This document shows positions 1 to 10,913 of a stretch of DNA of 64,000 nt, piece after piece (positions within the stretch are counted from its first letter, which is position 1; every line of letters starts with the position of its first letter). A model generated the notes under the pieces. It saw only the letters and a list, made by a program, of their open reading frames with translations. It was not told where the DNA came from and did not search any database. Location of the stretch: positions 69,097,659 to 69,161,658 of the forward strand of contig OY757010.1 of the NCBI GenBank assembly GCA_963580285.1, given 5' to 3'. The position numbers were made by a program, and so were the translations under genes. This DNA is from Lucinisca nassula. Its lineage: Eukaryota > Mollusca > Bivalvia > Lucinida > Lucinidae.

Positions 1-120
1 TTCAAAATATAGGGGTGTCAGGTTGTGTTTTCTTAAAAACTTACAGGAAAATGGTTGAACCGGGCCTGCACTGTTTGCCAATTACCCATTTTGGGATTTC
101 CAGTACAAAATGGGCTAATT
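1..120 (+). mobile_element. PAL-1 (CTGATCAG-type) element, right part
   Basis: Begins inside the element (AAAATATAGGGGTGTCAGG) and lacks the left arm of the central palindrome; ends CCAGTACAAAATGGGCTAA, the terminal inverted word of this family. Confidence 0.7.
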
Positions 121-195
121 GTAAGTGATATTTGTCCACTAATTATCAACTCATACCAACTATCATTGGAGAGCTTGCCCTTGTGGTTTTTATGG

Positions 196-488
196 TTTGT
201 TTGATTTGAGGCTTAACGTCCCCGTCAACACTGTATAGGTCATTTTGGAGACGTTGCTTCCAATTTTGTGGGACTTTTACCCGAAACTGAGATGAAATGA
301 CATCTCAAGCCCTGTCGCCCAATGAAACCAATAAGGTTTATAAGCATGGGTGGTTGCACTCGCACCGCTTTGCCTAGACAGGCTTAGATGCTCTAAGCCG
401 TTTACCATTACTCGTGTGCGGTCGGTTTCAGCTCTGCGTGGAAGCATCATGCGGCACATCTATTTCTTTAAGCCCCGATGGGTAGGTG
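196..488 (-). mobile_element. SINE-1, near full length
   Basis: SINE-1 is a ~300-bp family. Its + form begins CCCCGCCCATCGGGGCTTGA, passes through CCACGCAGAGCTGAAACCG and TCATTTCATCTCAATGTCGG, and ends GACGGGGACGTTAAACCTCA followed by (CAAA)n. It has no obvious tRNA head but behaves as a retroposon (target duplications, A-rich simple tail). This copy is on the minus strand. Confidence 0.9.
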
Positions 489-743
489 CCTGCCTTTGTG
501 GTCAACTACTTATTGAAACTTTGGACAAATATTTTGCAATATGCATCACCAATATTTTGCACAGTGCACTGCATGAGGCTTGTTTTACACCAATATTTTG
601 CATCATTCATCAAAGCTATATGCTGTTAACTGAACTTCAAACGATTAATTGCCGACATTGAGGCCAATGCCACTTCACATTTAAACCCAGGCTACACAAT
701 ACAACTTTGATCTAAACCTTGTGGACATGTTCTGTTCCTTACA

Positions 744-1041
744 CCCCGCCCATAGGGGCTTGAAGAAATTTATGGGCTGCATGATGCTTCCATGCAGAGC
801 TGAATCCCGCCCGCACACTAGTACAGGTAAACCACTTAGAGGATCTAAGCCTGTTCAGGAACCGCGGTGCGAGGCGTACCGTCCATGCTAATAAACCCTA
901 TTGGTTTCATTGGGCTACAGGGCTTGAGATGTCATTTCATCTCAATGTCGGGTAAAAGTCCCACAAAATTGGAAGTAACGTCTCCAAAATGACCTTTACA
1001 GTGTTGACGGGGACGTTAAACCTCAAATCAACCAACCAAAT
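744..1041 (+). mobile_element. SINE-1, full length
   Basis: All family blocks present from CCCCGCCCATAGGGGCTTGA to AACCTCAAATCAACCAACC. Confidence 0.9.
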
Positions 1042-1149
1042 CTTGATAGAACAACTTTTTCCAAGGCCAGCATCTTTGTAAATGAAAATGCAGGCCTTGG
1101 GGTCATGACTCAGGTTGAAAATAAGATAAGTGGATACATGTATCTTGTT

Positions 1150-1458
1150 GGTTTGTTTGTATTGGAGCTTAATGGCCCAGACAACACTATTTTAGGTCAT
1201 TTTGGGCTGGTCAGTTTGCTTATCTACATTTTTCCTGGGCAGGCTTATACGTTAGCGGTTAACCAGCACAGTGCACATTCTTTCGCTTGAAACTGAAAAC
1301 CGCCCTTCTTGAATCAGCGGAAGGGAGAGAATGACTGTAGAAAAGATTTAATGATAAATCTCCAAGAAAGAATGTTGACGACCCCGGCAAGTATCGAACC
1401 TGCATCCTCCTGATCACCAGTCAGTCACGCAATCCGACTGAGCTACCGAGGCCTGCCT
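1150..1458 (-). mobile_element. SINE-2 (tRNA-headed), full length
   Basis: Read on the minus strand: the tRNA-like head starts GGCCTCGGTAGCTCAGTCGG (box A) and has box B as GGTTCGATAC, then a body with GATTTAATGAT-like and AAGAATGTGCACTG words, and a 3' end ATAGTGTTGTCTGGGCC before a GTTTG-type tail. The 3' end resembles the SINE-1 end. Confidence 0.85.
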
Positions 1459-1516
1459 AGAAACATCGATGTATCAGTCATTCTGCTTTCCAAAGCAAGA
1501 AGTAGCCTTATCCTGT

Positions 1517-1681
1517 TAACCCTTATCCTGTTGAACTTGAAAACACATAATGCCTACCTGATGTAGATCATGTTTAGCTTGTGAATTGAATGAATACATT
1601 TTATCAAATAATTTGGTTGGTAGATAATCAGAATCCGCTGTTATGGTAAATTAATTTATTCAACAGGACAAGTGTAAATTA
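1517..1681 (+). mobile_element. short repeat, TTAACCCTTATCCTG family
   Basis: Starts TTAACCCTTATCCTGTTGAA, holds AAATAATTTGGTTGGTAGAT and ends in a TTATTCAACAGGA-TTAAC complement of the start. The same family occurs at 3463, 12016, 14407 and 49490. Confidence 0.65.
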
Positions 1682-1797
1682 ACAAGTATTTCATCTGCAC
1701 CAGGGGTCTGCATTTTGGCGGTTTTGCAGGATAATAACATGATAAGTGGGATTTATGATAAGGATCTATCAAGCTGTACCATGTAGCTCTGTATGTG

Positions 1798-1834
1798 TTT
1801 GTCTGATTTGAGGTTTATCGTCCCCGTCAACATG
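1798..1834 (-). mobile_element. SINE-1 fragment (3' end only)
   Basis: GATTTGAGGTTTATCGTCCC and CGTCAACA match the family's 3' end. Confidence 0.6.
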
Positions 1835-1898
1835 TAGCCCTGTAAGGTTTATGAAACAAAAGTTAAATACATCTTGTTCTATCATGTAGCCTGGGCTT

Positions 1899-2126
1899 TA
1901 ACCCTTTTTGTACCAAATGGAATCTTCCTTCTTATATATAGCATGAGTCCATGTCAAAATTTATGGGTGTCAGGTTTTGTTTTCTTCAAAATTTCTTAGG
2001 AAAATGTCTGAACTTCTTGCAAACAGTGTAGACCCTGTTCAGACGCCGCGTTCTGTGGCGTCTGATCTGGGCTTGCACTGTTTGCCATGGTACCCGTTTT
2101 GGGTTTTCCAGTACTAAATGGGTTAA
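1899..2126 (+). mobile_element. PAL-1 element, full length (228 bp)
   Basis: Terminal inverted words TTAACCCTTTTTGTAC... and ...GTACTAAATGGGTTAA. The centre is a near-palindrome: GCAAACAGTGTAGACCCTG, CAGACGCCGCG, then TGTGGCGTCTGATCTGGGC and TGCACTGTTTGCC. The family looks like a MITE. Confidence 0.85.
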
Positions 2127-2275
2127 GGATAAGGATCTACACTGTTTACAAAGGGCCAGGATGAATCCTGGTTCAGCCGAACAAAGGGTTAAGTCTTATG
2201 ATGTCTAAATAAAAGTAAGGTGTGTCAGTACTAATTAGAATCACCCCGTTTATTATAGAGTTCATACAACATACA

Positions 2276-2440
2276 ATACTGCAAGATAAAAATGGGAAAA
2301 TGTCCCTAGATTACCGTAAAAATCCTAACAATTCGGACATGTAATTCTCCTAAAAGTTTAACAGATTGGTTTAACAATCCAGCAAGGAGTCCAAGAAGTG
2401 CAGATGGAATGGCAAACAGTGAAGACCCTGATCAGATTCA
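2276..2440 (-). mobile_element. PAL-1-related element
   Basis: TCCAGCAAGGAGTCCAAGAA, GTGCAGATGGAATGGCAAAC and CCCTGATCAGATTC match, inverted, the copies at 8.6 and 20.5 kb. Truncated by a SINE-1 fragment at about 2464. Confidence 0.6.
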
Positions 2441-2463
2441 TACAAAAACTCCCCAAAGCGGAT

Positions 2464-2622
2464 TGAGTCGGACCGTCCATGCTTTGGTTTCAGTGGGCGA
2501 CAGGGCTTGAGATGTCATTTCATCTCAATGTCAGGTATAAGTCCCACAAAATTGGATGCAACGTCTCCAAAATGACCTATACTGTGTTGATGGGAACATT
2601 AAACCTCAAATCAAACAAGAGC
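2464..2622 (+). mobile_element. SINE-1, 5'-truncated
   Basis: Starts at AGTCGGACCGTCCATGC and runs to CCTCAAATCAAACAAG; the first half is missing. Confidence 0.85.
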
Positions 2623-2803
2623 TCCCCAGTTTCTAAACACAGGCTCCTGGTTGCGATCTTCTACCGTAATTTGCCTGCTTAAAAGGTCTAAGCCTTCCCA
2701 GGCAAAGTGATGCGAATATGTTATATAATTGCCAAGAACAACAGAGAACCCTATTTGTCCTGTTCCTTAATTTTTTTAAAGCCAACATGTTTTTTTTTTA
2801 TTT

Positions 2804-2935
2804 TAACCCATTGCAGGCAGGAAAACCCTAAAGAGGAACCTTGCCAAACAGTGCAGGCCCTGATCAGATGTCGCAGAATGCGACGTCTGAACTGGGCCTG
2901 CACTATTTTCTAACAGAATTTTCCATAAAAAATTA
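2804..2935 (+). mobile_element. PAL-1-related element (CCCATTGCA subtype)
   Basis: TTAACCCATTGCAGGCAGG, then a near-perfect palindrome around CCCTGATCAGATGTCGCAGA and ATGCGACGTCTGAACTGGGC. The same subtype is at 13474-13640 (inverted) and 30243-30355. Confidence 0.7.
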
Positions 2936-3184
2936 AATAGAACAAAAACAAAAAATAGGCCTACCGCCCCTTATATGACAAACAGACTTGTCCAACATAT
3001 AGCAATGGAAAAGTCCACTAGAACACAATGTGTTAACCTTTCAAGCACTGCAGAAAATTCTTGAGCAGTTGACAACCATATTTTCTTTTCAATTATTTTT
3101 CAGGGAAAATAAGTCTTGACTTTTCATGTGAAGCCACTCACATTTTGTCCTGAAAAATATCAGTATATTTTGCTGCAAGTTAAC

Positions 3185-3462
3185 TCTTTCAGGAGGATGC
3201 GGGTTCGATACCTGCTGGGGTCGGCAACATTCGTTTGTGGAGATTGATCATGAAATCTGTTCTACGGTCATTCTCTCCCTTCTGCTGATTCAAGATGGGC
3301 AGTTGTCAGTTTCTGTGGGAAAGAATGTGCACTGTACTGGTTAACCGCTTACGTATAAGCTTGCCCAGGAAAAGTGTGGATAGGTAAACTGGCCGGCTCA
3401 AAAATGACCTAAGATAGTGTTGACTGGGCCGTTAAACTCCAATACAAACGAAAAAGCAAGTT
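3185..3462 (+). mobile_element. SINE-2, 5'-truncated
   Basis: Starts in the tRNA part (GAGGATGCGGGTTCGATACC), then GATCATGAAATCTGTTCTAC, AAAGAATGTGCACTGTACTG, and GTGTTGACTGGGCCGTTAAA. Confidence 0.85.
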
Positions 3463-3676
3463 AACTCTTATCTTGCTGTTCACGTCAACCCCTACCTTTG
3501 CAAACACCGAAGACCCAGATTGGACTGCTTCTGAATAAGCTATCTGATCAGGATCTTCACTGTTTGTCGTGCAGTTTGTGAATTGGACCACTATATCAAA
3601 TCAAGTATTTTGATTGGTTGATAATCAACAATGGGAGTGGATAAATTAATTTATGCAGGTGGATAAGGGTTAACAA
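3463..3676 (+). mobile_element. short repeat, TTAACCCTTATCCTG family
   Basis: TTAACTCTTATCTTGCTGT at the left, a CTGATCAGGATCTTCACTG core, TTTTGATTGGTTGATAATC, and GGATAAGGGTTAA as the inverted end. It directly follows SINE-2. Confidence 0.7.
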
Positions 3677-4226
3677 TGTGCTGACTAACAACATGATTGT
3701 TAGTTTTGAACAAGATGGCGCTGATTTCAACAAAATTTCTAATTTTCAATTTTGTAAGAAAGCCATTGGTAGTATTTTATAGGAAAAGAGATAATTGTGC
3801 AATGTTTTACCTTTACAACCCAAGACACTTCACCTCTACAATACTGTCTGGCCAACTATCACACCATTCCCACAACTTCACAGTATGTCAGTGTGTGTGG
3901 TCAACCTGACCCCTGCTTGTAAATCAGAGTCAATTTTCTGCCCTGACCCTTACACTGGCACCTCTGCAAAGGGCAAGCTCTAATAAGGTAGACCATGAAA
4001 TTTATTATCCCCACACAACAAAACTAAGATTGTCCTTTTCATAAAGAACAAATTAAGAACAAAACTATCCATTCAGTTCAGGTCAGACATAATGGAACAG
4101 TTGTGGTTTATAGCTCAGAACTTCATTGCCCACATTGAATCAAGTGTTTTGGTCAAAGAAAAATGTGTGAAAATTTCATAAATTGATGATGAAAGAAATC
4201 GAAGATTTATTACTCACAGACATTAA

Positions 4227-4381
4227 CCATTTTTGTACAAAATGGAATCTTCCTCCTTAAATATAGCAGGAGTTAATTCCAAAGTTAAGGTTATGTCAGG
4301 TTGTTTTTTCTTCAAAATTTATTTGGAAAATGGCTTAACATTTCGCAAACGGTGTAGGCCCTGATCAGACGCCGCGTTCAA
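4227..4381 (+). mobile_element. PAL-1 element, right half missing
   Basis: TTAACCATTTTTGTACAAAA through GCCCTGATCAGACGCCGCG, cut off at the centre of the palindrome where sequence leading into PAL-3 begins. Confidence 0.75.
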
Positions 4382-4442
4382 GAATAAGTGTTTGCTTTTA
4401 TTTCAGAAGTTTGCATTTACTTTGTATGGCTGTTTGAAGCCA

Positions 4443-4859
4443 TTTAAGAAATGAATTTTATTTTTCTGCGGTTCATAGAAGTATGAACGCAGTGGGTCGA
4501 GTGCAAAGTAAATGAACCCCGAATGGGTTCATGTAAACTTTGCTAGCGACTCACTGTCGTTCATACTTTCATGAAAAGCAGAAAAATTAAGTTTATTTTT
4601 TATATTTACATTATTTGCCCCTCATCACTGGGCGAAAAAATGCTTGTAGGGCAAACTAGTGAAGCCGAAAAACATTTACACGCTGTTTTTCTACAAAGAG
4701 CGGAGCAGCGTTGACGTCATCAACGTCCGTAGAGAACAATGGTTTAGAATGACGTCACATAACGTCACTGAGAATCTAGTGATTCGATGCGTTCATGGGA
4801 GTATGAACGCAATTGTTTTCTGCAGGTTTACATTAGACTTTACACTGGAAATGTAAAGA
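4443..4859 (+). mobile_element. PAL-3 hairpin element, tandem copy 1 (417-bp period)
   Basis: Starts TTTAAGAAATGAA and contains a long hairpin: TATGAACGCAGTGGGTCG and GCAAAGT pair with ACTTTGC and CGACTCACTGTCGTTCATA, with a smaller inner hairpin around the ATGAACCCC/GGGTTCAT pair. The right part has GACGTCATCAACG and TGACGTCAC (CRE-like). Copy 2 begins 417 bp later. Confidence 0.85.
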
Positions 4860-5280
4860 TTTAAGAAATGAAATTTATTTTTCTGCAGTTCATGGAAGTA
4901 TGAACGCAGTGGGTCGCGTGCAAAGTAAATGAACCCCGAAGGGGTTCATGTAAATTTTGCTAGCGACCCACTGTCATTCATACTTTCATGAAAGCAGAAA
5001 AAATAAGTTTATTTTTTATATTTACATTATTTGCCCCTCATCATTTGGCGAAAAAATGCTTTTAGGGAAAACGTTTAAAGCTGAAAAACATTTACACACT
5101 GTTTTTCTACAAAGGACGGAGCAGCGTTGACGTCATCAACGCTCGTAGAGAACAATGGTTTAGAATGACGTCACTTAACGTCACTGAAAATCCTGTGATT
5201 CGATGCGTTCATGGAAATATGAACGCAATTGTTTTCTATAGGTTTACATCAGACTTTACACTGGAAATGAAAATATTGTC
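4860..5280 (+). mobile_element. PAL-3 hairpin element, tandem copy 2
   Basis: About 90% like copy 1 by eye, with the same hairpin (4888-4990) and the same TGACGTCATCAACG and GACGTCAC words. It ends at TACACTGGAAATG, the same word that ends copy 1. Confidence 0.85.
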
Positions 5281-6010
5281 AAATGGACCGAAAGCCGTGC
5301 GTAAACAGCAAAAACGATGTTCAAATCATGAAATTCACGTGCTGTTTGAACACGGATTTTGAGCTTTTGATATCACAAGACGGGCCTTGCTTTGTTTACG
5401 TTACGTTGAGAGACGTAACGTCATCGCCCTGAACGTAGCGTTTTACGGTTCTATGATGACGTCAGAAGGTTACTGCGTAACAAAGTCATTGTAAACAACA
5501 TTCTGAACTGGCCGCCATGTTGGTTTGCCGGTCGCATTTGAAGAGTTTATATGGAGATTATATGGACCTTTTGGGCGTTTTCGTAAAACTTTGCGGTCGG
5601 AATCGTAAGTTAAGCAAGAACAACGATCATCCATGGTTATTTCATTGCATTAACATTTGCCGTAACCCTCGGAAAAGATATTTGTGCTTACCGTCAAATC
5701 CTGTGACATATATGTCTAATATTGTGTATTGTACAGATAAGCTCGAGAAGAACCTAACCATTTTCGCGTTTTGTCCGCGGGACATACGCGCATTGCGTGC
5801 GTGTAAAATTTTCGGGTTTCAATACGCGGTTCATTGCGTTCATACGCGATTGCAACGCGTTTAATATCAGCCAATGAAAGTGATTATTCGTAACGCGTTA
5901 GGTTAACTCAATACGCGTTTCTTTGCGCGAGAATTCCAACCAATAAGAATAAGACAGGTAAGCGAAGATAAAAAGCGTGAATGCGAAAGAGCACAGACCA
6001 ATCAAAATCC
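5280..6010. promoter_or_regulatory. CpG-rich segment with CRE and CCAAT motifs
   Basis: CpG density is much higher than in the surrounding AT-rich repeats, with many ACGCG/TACGCG words, TGACGTCA at about 5457 and repeated CCAAT-type motifs (about 5870, 5939, 5998). It follows directly on a tandem pair of PAL-3 elements, which themselves carry TGACGTCA. A promoter is possible; a CpG-rich repeat edge is equally possible. Confidence 0.3.
5517..5604 (+). CDS. speculative first coding exon with strong start context and donor site
   Basis: The ATG at 5517 sits in GCCGCCATGT, an excellent Kozak context. The frame is open to 5864 (115 codons, no recognised domain), but a textbook donor, AATC|GTAAGT, follows at 5605, which would end a 29-codon exon. 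Upstream lie CRE sites (TGACGTCA at about 5457) and downstream several CCAAT-like motifs in CpG-rich sequence. No downstream exon could be identified in the window, so this may be a chance match or a dead promoter. Confidence 0.25.
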
Positions 6011-6324
6011 TCTTAGCTCGTATGTTTGACCAATATTCTTTATTTTATTTTTTTTATTCATTCACAAATTAATGGCGGTATTGGCCTCTCTTATCAGTAG
6101 TGATTTCTTCGGATTAACACACACAATAATATTTACATTTAAAGACATATTTTGGATTGCATAACACCCTAATGTCTGGCAGTTTAGAGATAATAAACAC
6201 TCGGGGTATTCTGGTGCATATGGTGTAGGGAACCAAGAGGGTAAAAGTTTATCCTGGGATATTTGTTTGACAAGTCATGTCTATTTACTTGGTTGTTGGT
6301 GCTCATCAGAACCGCCATTTAACC

Positions 6325-6510
6325 TATACATATTTGACCCCGCTAATCCCCACTTTTAAATAGTATAATTGGAATTTAAGGGCGTATATATTTTTCTTAT
6401 TTCTGCACAAAATATAGATTGTGGGTACTCGTCAGAACCGCCACGCTGAGTCGGTTCTAACGGGTACAACAACCTATATCTTGTGCAGAAATATTTAAAT
6501 AACGGAAAAT
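6325..6510 (+). mobile_element. PAL-2 palindromic element, diverged
   Basis: Contains TTGACCCCGCTAATCCCCAC, a CTTATTTCTGC word, then ATAGATTGTGGGTACTCGTC and AGAACCGCC with its inverted partner around CGGTTCTAACGGGTAC and TGTGCAGAAAT. Confidence 0.65.
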
Positions 6511-6679
6511 GTTCAGTTTTGGTGGTAAAAAAAATCAATAGATTTGTATATTTTTTTATATTTGTATATATTTTTGCAATTAAGTTCCAACAATCTCTGT
6601 TTGGATCAAAGACAAATAAATGAATATATAAGCACATAAATAAAAATAAGATAAAGGTAATACGCTTCTTAAAGTTTAT

Positions 6680-7835
6680 AAAGTCTGGCGCCAAATGGCA
6701 AACAGTGCAAGCCCAGTTCAGACGCAGAAATACTAGACGTCTGATCAGGGGCTACATTGCTTCCAAAAGCTTCAGACATTTTCATTATGTTTTAGAAAAC
6801 AACACAACCTCACTCTATTAATTTTTGAACTTGTCTTGTGCTATTTACAAGGTGGAAGATTCCATTTGGCGCCAAATGGCAAAAAGGGCAAACCCAGATT
6901 AAACGCAACAGAATTAGCGTCTGATCAGGAACTACACTGTTTGCAAAAAGTTCAGGCATTTTTATTTCCAAATTTATTAAATTTTGAAGAAAATGGAAAA
7001 AATGGTAATAGTAAAAATGCCCCAGGTCAGGCGCAGCAGAAGTAGGCGTCTGATCAGGGCCTAGATTATAGAAGATTACGAAATGTTCAGTTATTTCCCA
7101 AATAAATTTAAAAAAAAATGTATGTTAGGTGGAAAATTCCATTTGGTAAAGCAAATGTGTTAATGAACACAAAATAAATGAAAATTACAGCAATAAGTAA
7201 TTAAAGAAATGAGCTGCTTCTGTGAGTGACGGAACATCAATTATTTCGGAAATTTTAAAGAAAAGACAACCTCACACTCTTATATTTCGAAATGGTTTTG
7301 TGCTTTTTACAAAGTGGAAGATGCCATTTGGCGCCAATTAGCAATCTGTGCAGACCAAGATCATACGCAACAGAAATAGGCACCTGATCTGGGCCTACAT
7401 TGTTTAAAAAAAAAGCTTCAGATATTTTCAAAATAAATTTTGAAGAAAACACACCCTCACACTCTTAAATTTTGAAACGACTTGTGCTTATTACAAGGTG
7501 AAAGTTGACACCAAATGGCAAAATAAAGTGCAGATCCAGATCAGACCTAGCAGAAGTAGATGTCTGATCAGGTCCTACTTGGTTTGCCAAAATAAACAAA
7601 GAAAACAAAACTTCATACTCTTTAATTTTGAAATGGACTTGCTCTATAAAAAAGGTGGAAGATTCCATTTGTTGCCAAATGGCAAAAACCATGCAGACCC
7701 AGATCAGACGCAGCAGACGTTGGCCTCTAATCAGGGCATACATTTTATGCAAAAGGTTCAGGCGTTTCCTAATAAATATCGAAGAAAACGCAACTTGATT
7801 CTCCGAGTTAATTAAACAAAATAAATGAAAATTAC
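6680..7835 (-). repeat. run of PAL-1-like units in tandem
   Basis: At least five degenerate units, each with a TTTGGCGCCAAATGGCAAA-like boundary and a CAGATCAGACGCAG core, beginning near 6690, 6868, 7330, 7510 and 7672. The spacing is irregular (about 165-180 bp, with a longer gap at 7050-7320). Likely tandem amplification of one MITE. The short open frames here are by-products. Confidence 0.65.
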
Positions 7836-8024
7836 AAAAATAATTAATTGAAAATTGGGCCGCTTCTGTGAGTCAAAGAACATTGATTATTTCGGACATC
7901 TAAATAAATGACGATAATAAGATGTTGTTTTAAATAGCTATCTTTATAGCCCCCCAGTTGCACCTGGGTGTCATAAAACTTTTGGTCAATAAACATTCTG
8001 CATTTTGACAGTCAACTTCAAACA

Positions 8025-8520
8025 CGACTCAGTACCTGTATTTTACCCTTTACCCCCAGGCAAATGTAAATGGATAATTGACTAGTCCGCCAGATTTGTT
8101 TTGTTTAAACTGAAAAAAAAATCTGGAATAAGGAAAATTTGAAGAAATAGCAAAAAGAAACAAAAAAGAAGGATAAGTGTAAAATAGTTACGCGGTACTG
8201 ATTGGTTGCTTTTGAAACGCGAAGCAGTCTGTGAATGTGCACTATCTGCGTTTTCGACACTCATGTTTGATTGGCTGGTCAACAATCGCGATTTACACGC
8301 AATATCGCGTTATTCATAAAAGCAATTGATTGGCTAAAATGTCATTCGCAAGTGAAACGCGTGAATCACGAGTGCGAATCTCGCGCGTTACAAATGCGAA
8401 ACAAATGCGTGTGCGCTGTAAAGTTCTTCTCAATCTTATCTGTATATGTTTACTGTAAAGTCAAATAAATACAGTTTAAACCAAAAGATATTTGAACTTT
8501 CGGCCTGGCGGCCTCATGTT
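8025..8520. other. unassigned; CpG-rich part with CCAAT boxes
   Basis: At 8190-8420 there are three ATTGGCT/ATTGGTT inverted CCAAT motifs and many CGCG words, reminiscent of the 5.8-6.0 kb segment. No convincing exon. Confidence 0.25.
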
Positions 8521-8619
8521 CAAACAGCTTCCTCGGGACCCGGCAAATGATAATGCATGAAAAACCATGGTTGATCCCTATATATTCAAACCTGATAATT
8601 GACATGCTAAAATACCATC

Positions 8620-8815
8620 ATGATCCGAAGGGCCTTTACAAACAGCGCAGATCCAGATCAGACTGGGAGCAGTCTAATCAGGGTCTAGACTGTTTGCCAT
8701 TCCATCTGCACTTTTTGGACTCCTTGCTGGATCATGAAGCAAATTTGTTCAAATTTTAGGAGAATTACAGCAAGTCCTCAAGGTGTGTAAATTTAGGATT
8801 TTTACAGTACCTCTG
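8620..8815 (+). mobile_element. PAL-1-related element
   Basis: AACAGCGCAGATCCAGATCA, CAGTCTAATCAGGGTCTAGA, then CATTCCATCTGCACTTTTTG and CTCCTTGCTGGATC. Same subtype as the copy at 20.49 kb. Confidence 0.65.
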
Positions 8816-9079
8816 AGGCAGTCAGAGTAGCAGTCCTTAGCATTAATATTCATTATAAACCAAGCTGTTCAAGATAGTAAAGGTTTCCAAAGCCTTTTCA
8901 CGTTCGTCAAGGGCAGATAACTCCAGAACAGTCACAGATAACTCAATAACCAGAATAGCCAGAGTTGGGTCCATGAAAAACAATATACTACCTACATCTG
9001 TTACAGTTCACCTTGCTGTTTCATATAGCAAATGAGCTACAGACTGGTTTTCACATATCAAAGTTACTTGACTCATCAA

Positions 9080-9188
9080 CTAGGGATCATGAGTTTGATT
9101 CCGGGCTTCTCAAGATTTTTGGATGAAGGTCTCCATCTCCATATGGCATAATAATAAGATGTTGGTGGGACGTAAAACTGCAGCATCA
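9080..9188 (+). mobile_element. SINE-4, old copy
   Basis: GATCATGAGTTTGATTCCGG, GCTTCTCAAG and TGTTGGTGGGACGTAAAACT. Confidence 0.7.
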
Positions 9189-9307
9189 AAAAGACAGAAC
9201 TGAAAAATTTGTAAACAGTCCAAAATGATTTAATATCATCAGATGAACTAATTGGATAAATTAGGGTTTTAATTGCTTTGAGAGCTGTGGGGCAACTTGT
9301 TTGATTA

Positions 9308-9612
9308 ATGATGTCACTATTTACCTACAGCTCTAGCAAAAATGAGGTGTCATTATTTACCCACAGCCCCAGAAATGATAAGGTGTCATTATTTACCCAC
9401 AGCTCCAGCAATGATGAGGTGTTATTATTTACCCACAGCCCCAGCAATGATAAGGTGTCATTATTTACCCACAGCTCCAGCAATGATGGGGTGTCATTAT
9501 TTACAGACAGCTCCAGCAATGATGGGGTGTCATTATTTACCCACAGCTCCAGCAATGATGAGGTGTCATTATTTACCCACAGCTCCAGCAATGATGAGGA
9601 GTCATTATTTAC
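9308..9612 (+). repeat. 36-bp minisatellite, about 8.5 copies
   Basis: Unit words GAGGTGTCATTATTTACCCA and CAGCTCCAGCAATGAT. The unit is a multiple of three and free of stops in several frames of both strands, which explains three overlapping ~100-codon frames (two on +, one on -). There is no evidence of a protein. Confidence 0.92.
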
Positions 9613-9683
9613 CAACAACCATCAGGTTAGGTCTCAGTTGTTGGCACTGATCAAAAGCCTCTTGAATAGCATAAATACCTGTT

Positions 9684-9905
9684 CTTAACCCTTTTTGTAC
9701 CAAAATCTTCCACCTTATATAAAGCACAAATCCATTCAAAATTTAGGGGTGTCTGGCTGTGTTTCTTCAAATTTTATTTGGAAAATCGCTGAACTGTTTG
9801 CAAACAGTGTAGGCCCTGACCAGATGCCGCATTCTGTGGCATCTTATCTGGGCCTGCACTGTTTGCCAATTATTCTTTTATGGGTTCCGGTACAAAATGG
9901 GTTGA
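9684..9905 (+). mobile_element. PAL-1 element, full length
   Basis: TTAACCCTTTTTGTACC at the left, central arms CAAACAGTGTAGGCCCTGA and TGGGCCTGCACTGTTTGCC, right end GTACAAAATGGGTTGA. Confidence 0.85.
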
Positions 9906-9959
9906 TTACCGTAATCCTCCTATTTGGCACCCGGGGCATTTATAAAATTGGAAAATGAG

Positions 9960-10520
9960 GGGGGCGCTTATTAGGTAAAGCAACTTTTGTTAGCAAATGT
10001 GCTTCTTTATACAAATCAGAGTGCCATCATTTACCCACTTGCACCATAACCTCTTTATAACTCTGTTTATTAATGTAACACAGTCTGGGACATACTGTTT
10101 GCCCTGTAATTAGTACACACCAACACTTCATGTTGGGATACTATACCAGGTAAAGCAACTTCTTGTTAGCAAATTTGCTTCTTTATACTAATCAGAATGC
10201 CACCATTTACCTAATTACACCATAACCTCTTTTTAACTCTGTTCATTAATATAACACAGTCTGGGACATACTGTTTGCCCTGTAATTAGTACACAGCAAC
10301 ACTTCATGTTTAAAAATAATGTTTGGGACACTATACCAGGTAAAGCAACTTTAGTTAGCAAATTTGCTTCTTGTTGCAGCTACGGTAATTGGATCGTCTT
10401 TACAAATCAGAATGCCACCATTTACCTAATTACACCATCTCTGTTCATTAATATCACACAGTCTTCCCTGTTATTAGCCAACACCAATACTTTTTCAAAA
10501 AGCTTAGTTGACACCTGCGG
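9960..10520 (+). repeat. ~175-190-bp tandem repeat, about 3 copies
   Basis: AGGTAAAGCAACTT words at about 9975, 10149 and 10339, with TTACACCATAACCTCTTT, CAGTCTGGGACATACTG and GTAATTAGTACACA between them. Confidence 0.8.
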
Positions 10521-10638
10521 TCTGATGAAGTCAAAAATTTGCGACAAATTATGTGAAATAGAAGACAAATTACTAACTTGTGTTTATTAAGGAAATTACT
10601 GTATTGTGTTTTAATATTCATTTTCAACCAAACATTCC

Positions 10639-10913
10639 GCTCCCGCCCATCGGGGCTTGGAGAAATAGATTGGGCTGCACGATGTTTCCACGCAGAGCTG
10701 GCAACGTCTAAGCTGCCCAGGAAAATTGCTGCGAGTCGGCGCGTCCATGCTTATAAACCCTATTGGTTTCATTTGGCGGCAGGGATTGAGATGTCATTTC
10801 ATCTCAATGTCGGGTAAAAGACCCACAAAATTGGAAGCAACGTCTCCAAAATGACCTAAATAGTGCTGACGGGGACGTTAAACCTCAAATCAAACAAACA
10901 AACAAACAAACAA
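10639..10913 (+). mobile_element. SINE-1 with internal deletion
   Basis: About 40 bp are missing between GAGCTGG and CTAAGCTGCCC. Tail (CAAA)n. Confidence 0.9.

Noticed and set aside
10520..10560. Another hammerhead (CTGATGA at about 10521)
   Set aside because: The downstream sequence lacks the GAAA core and stem III.
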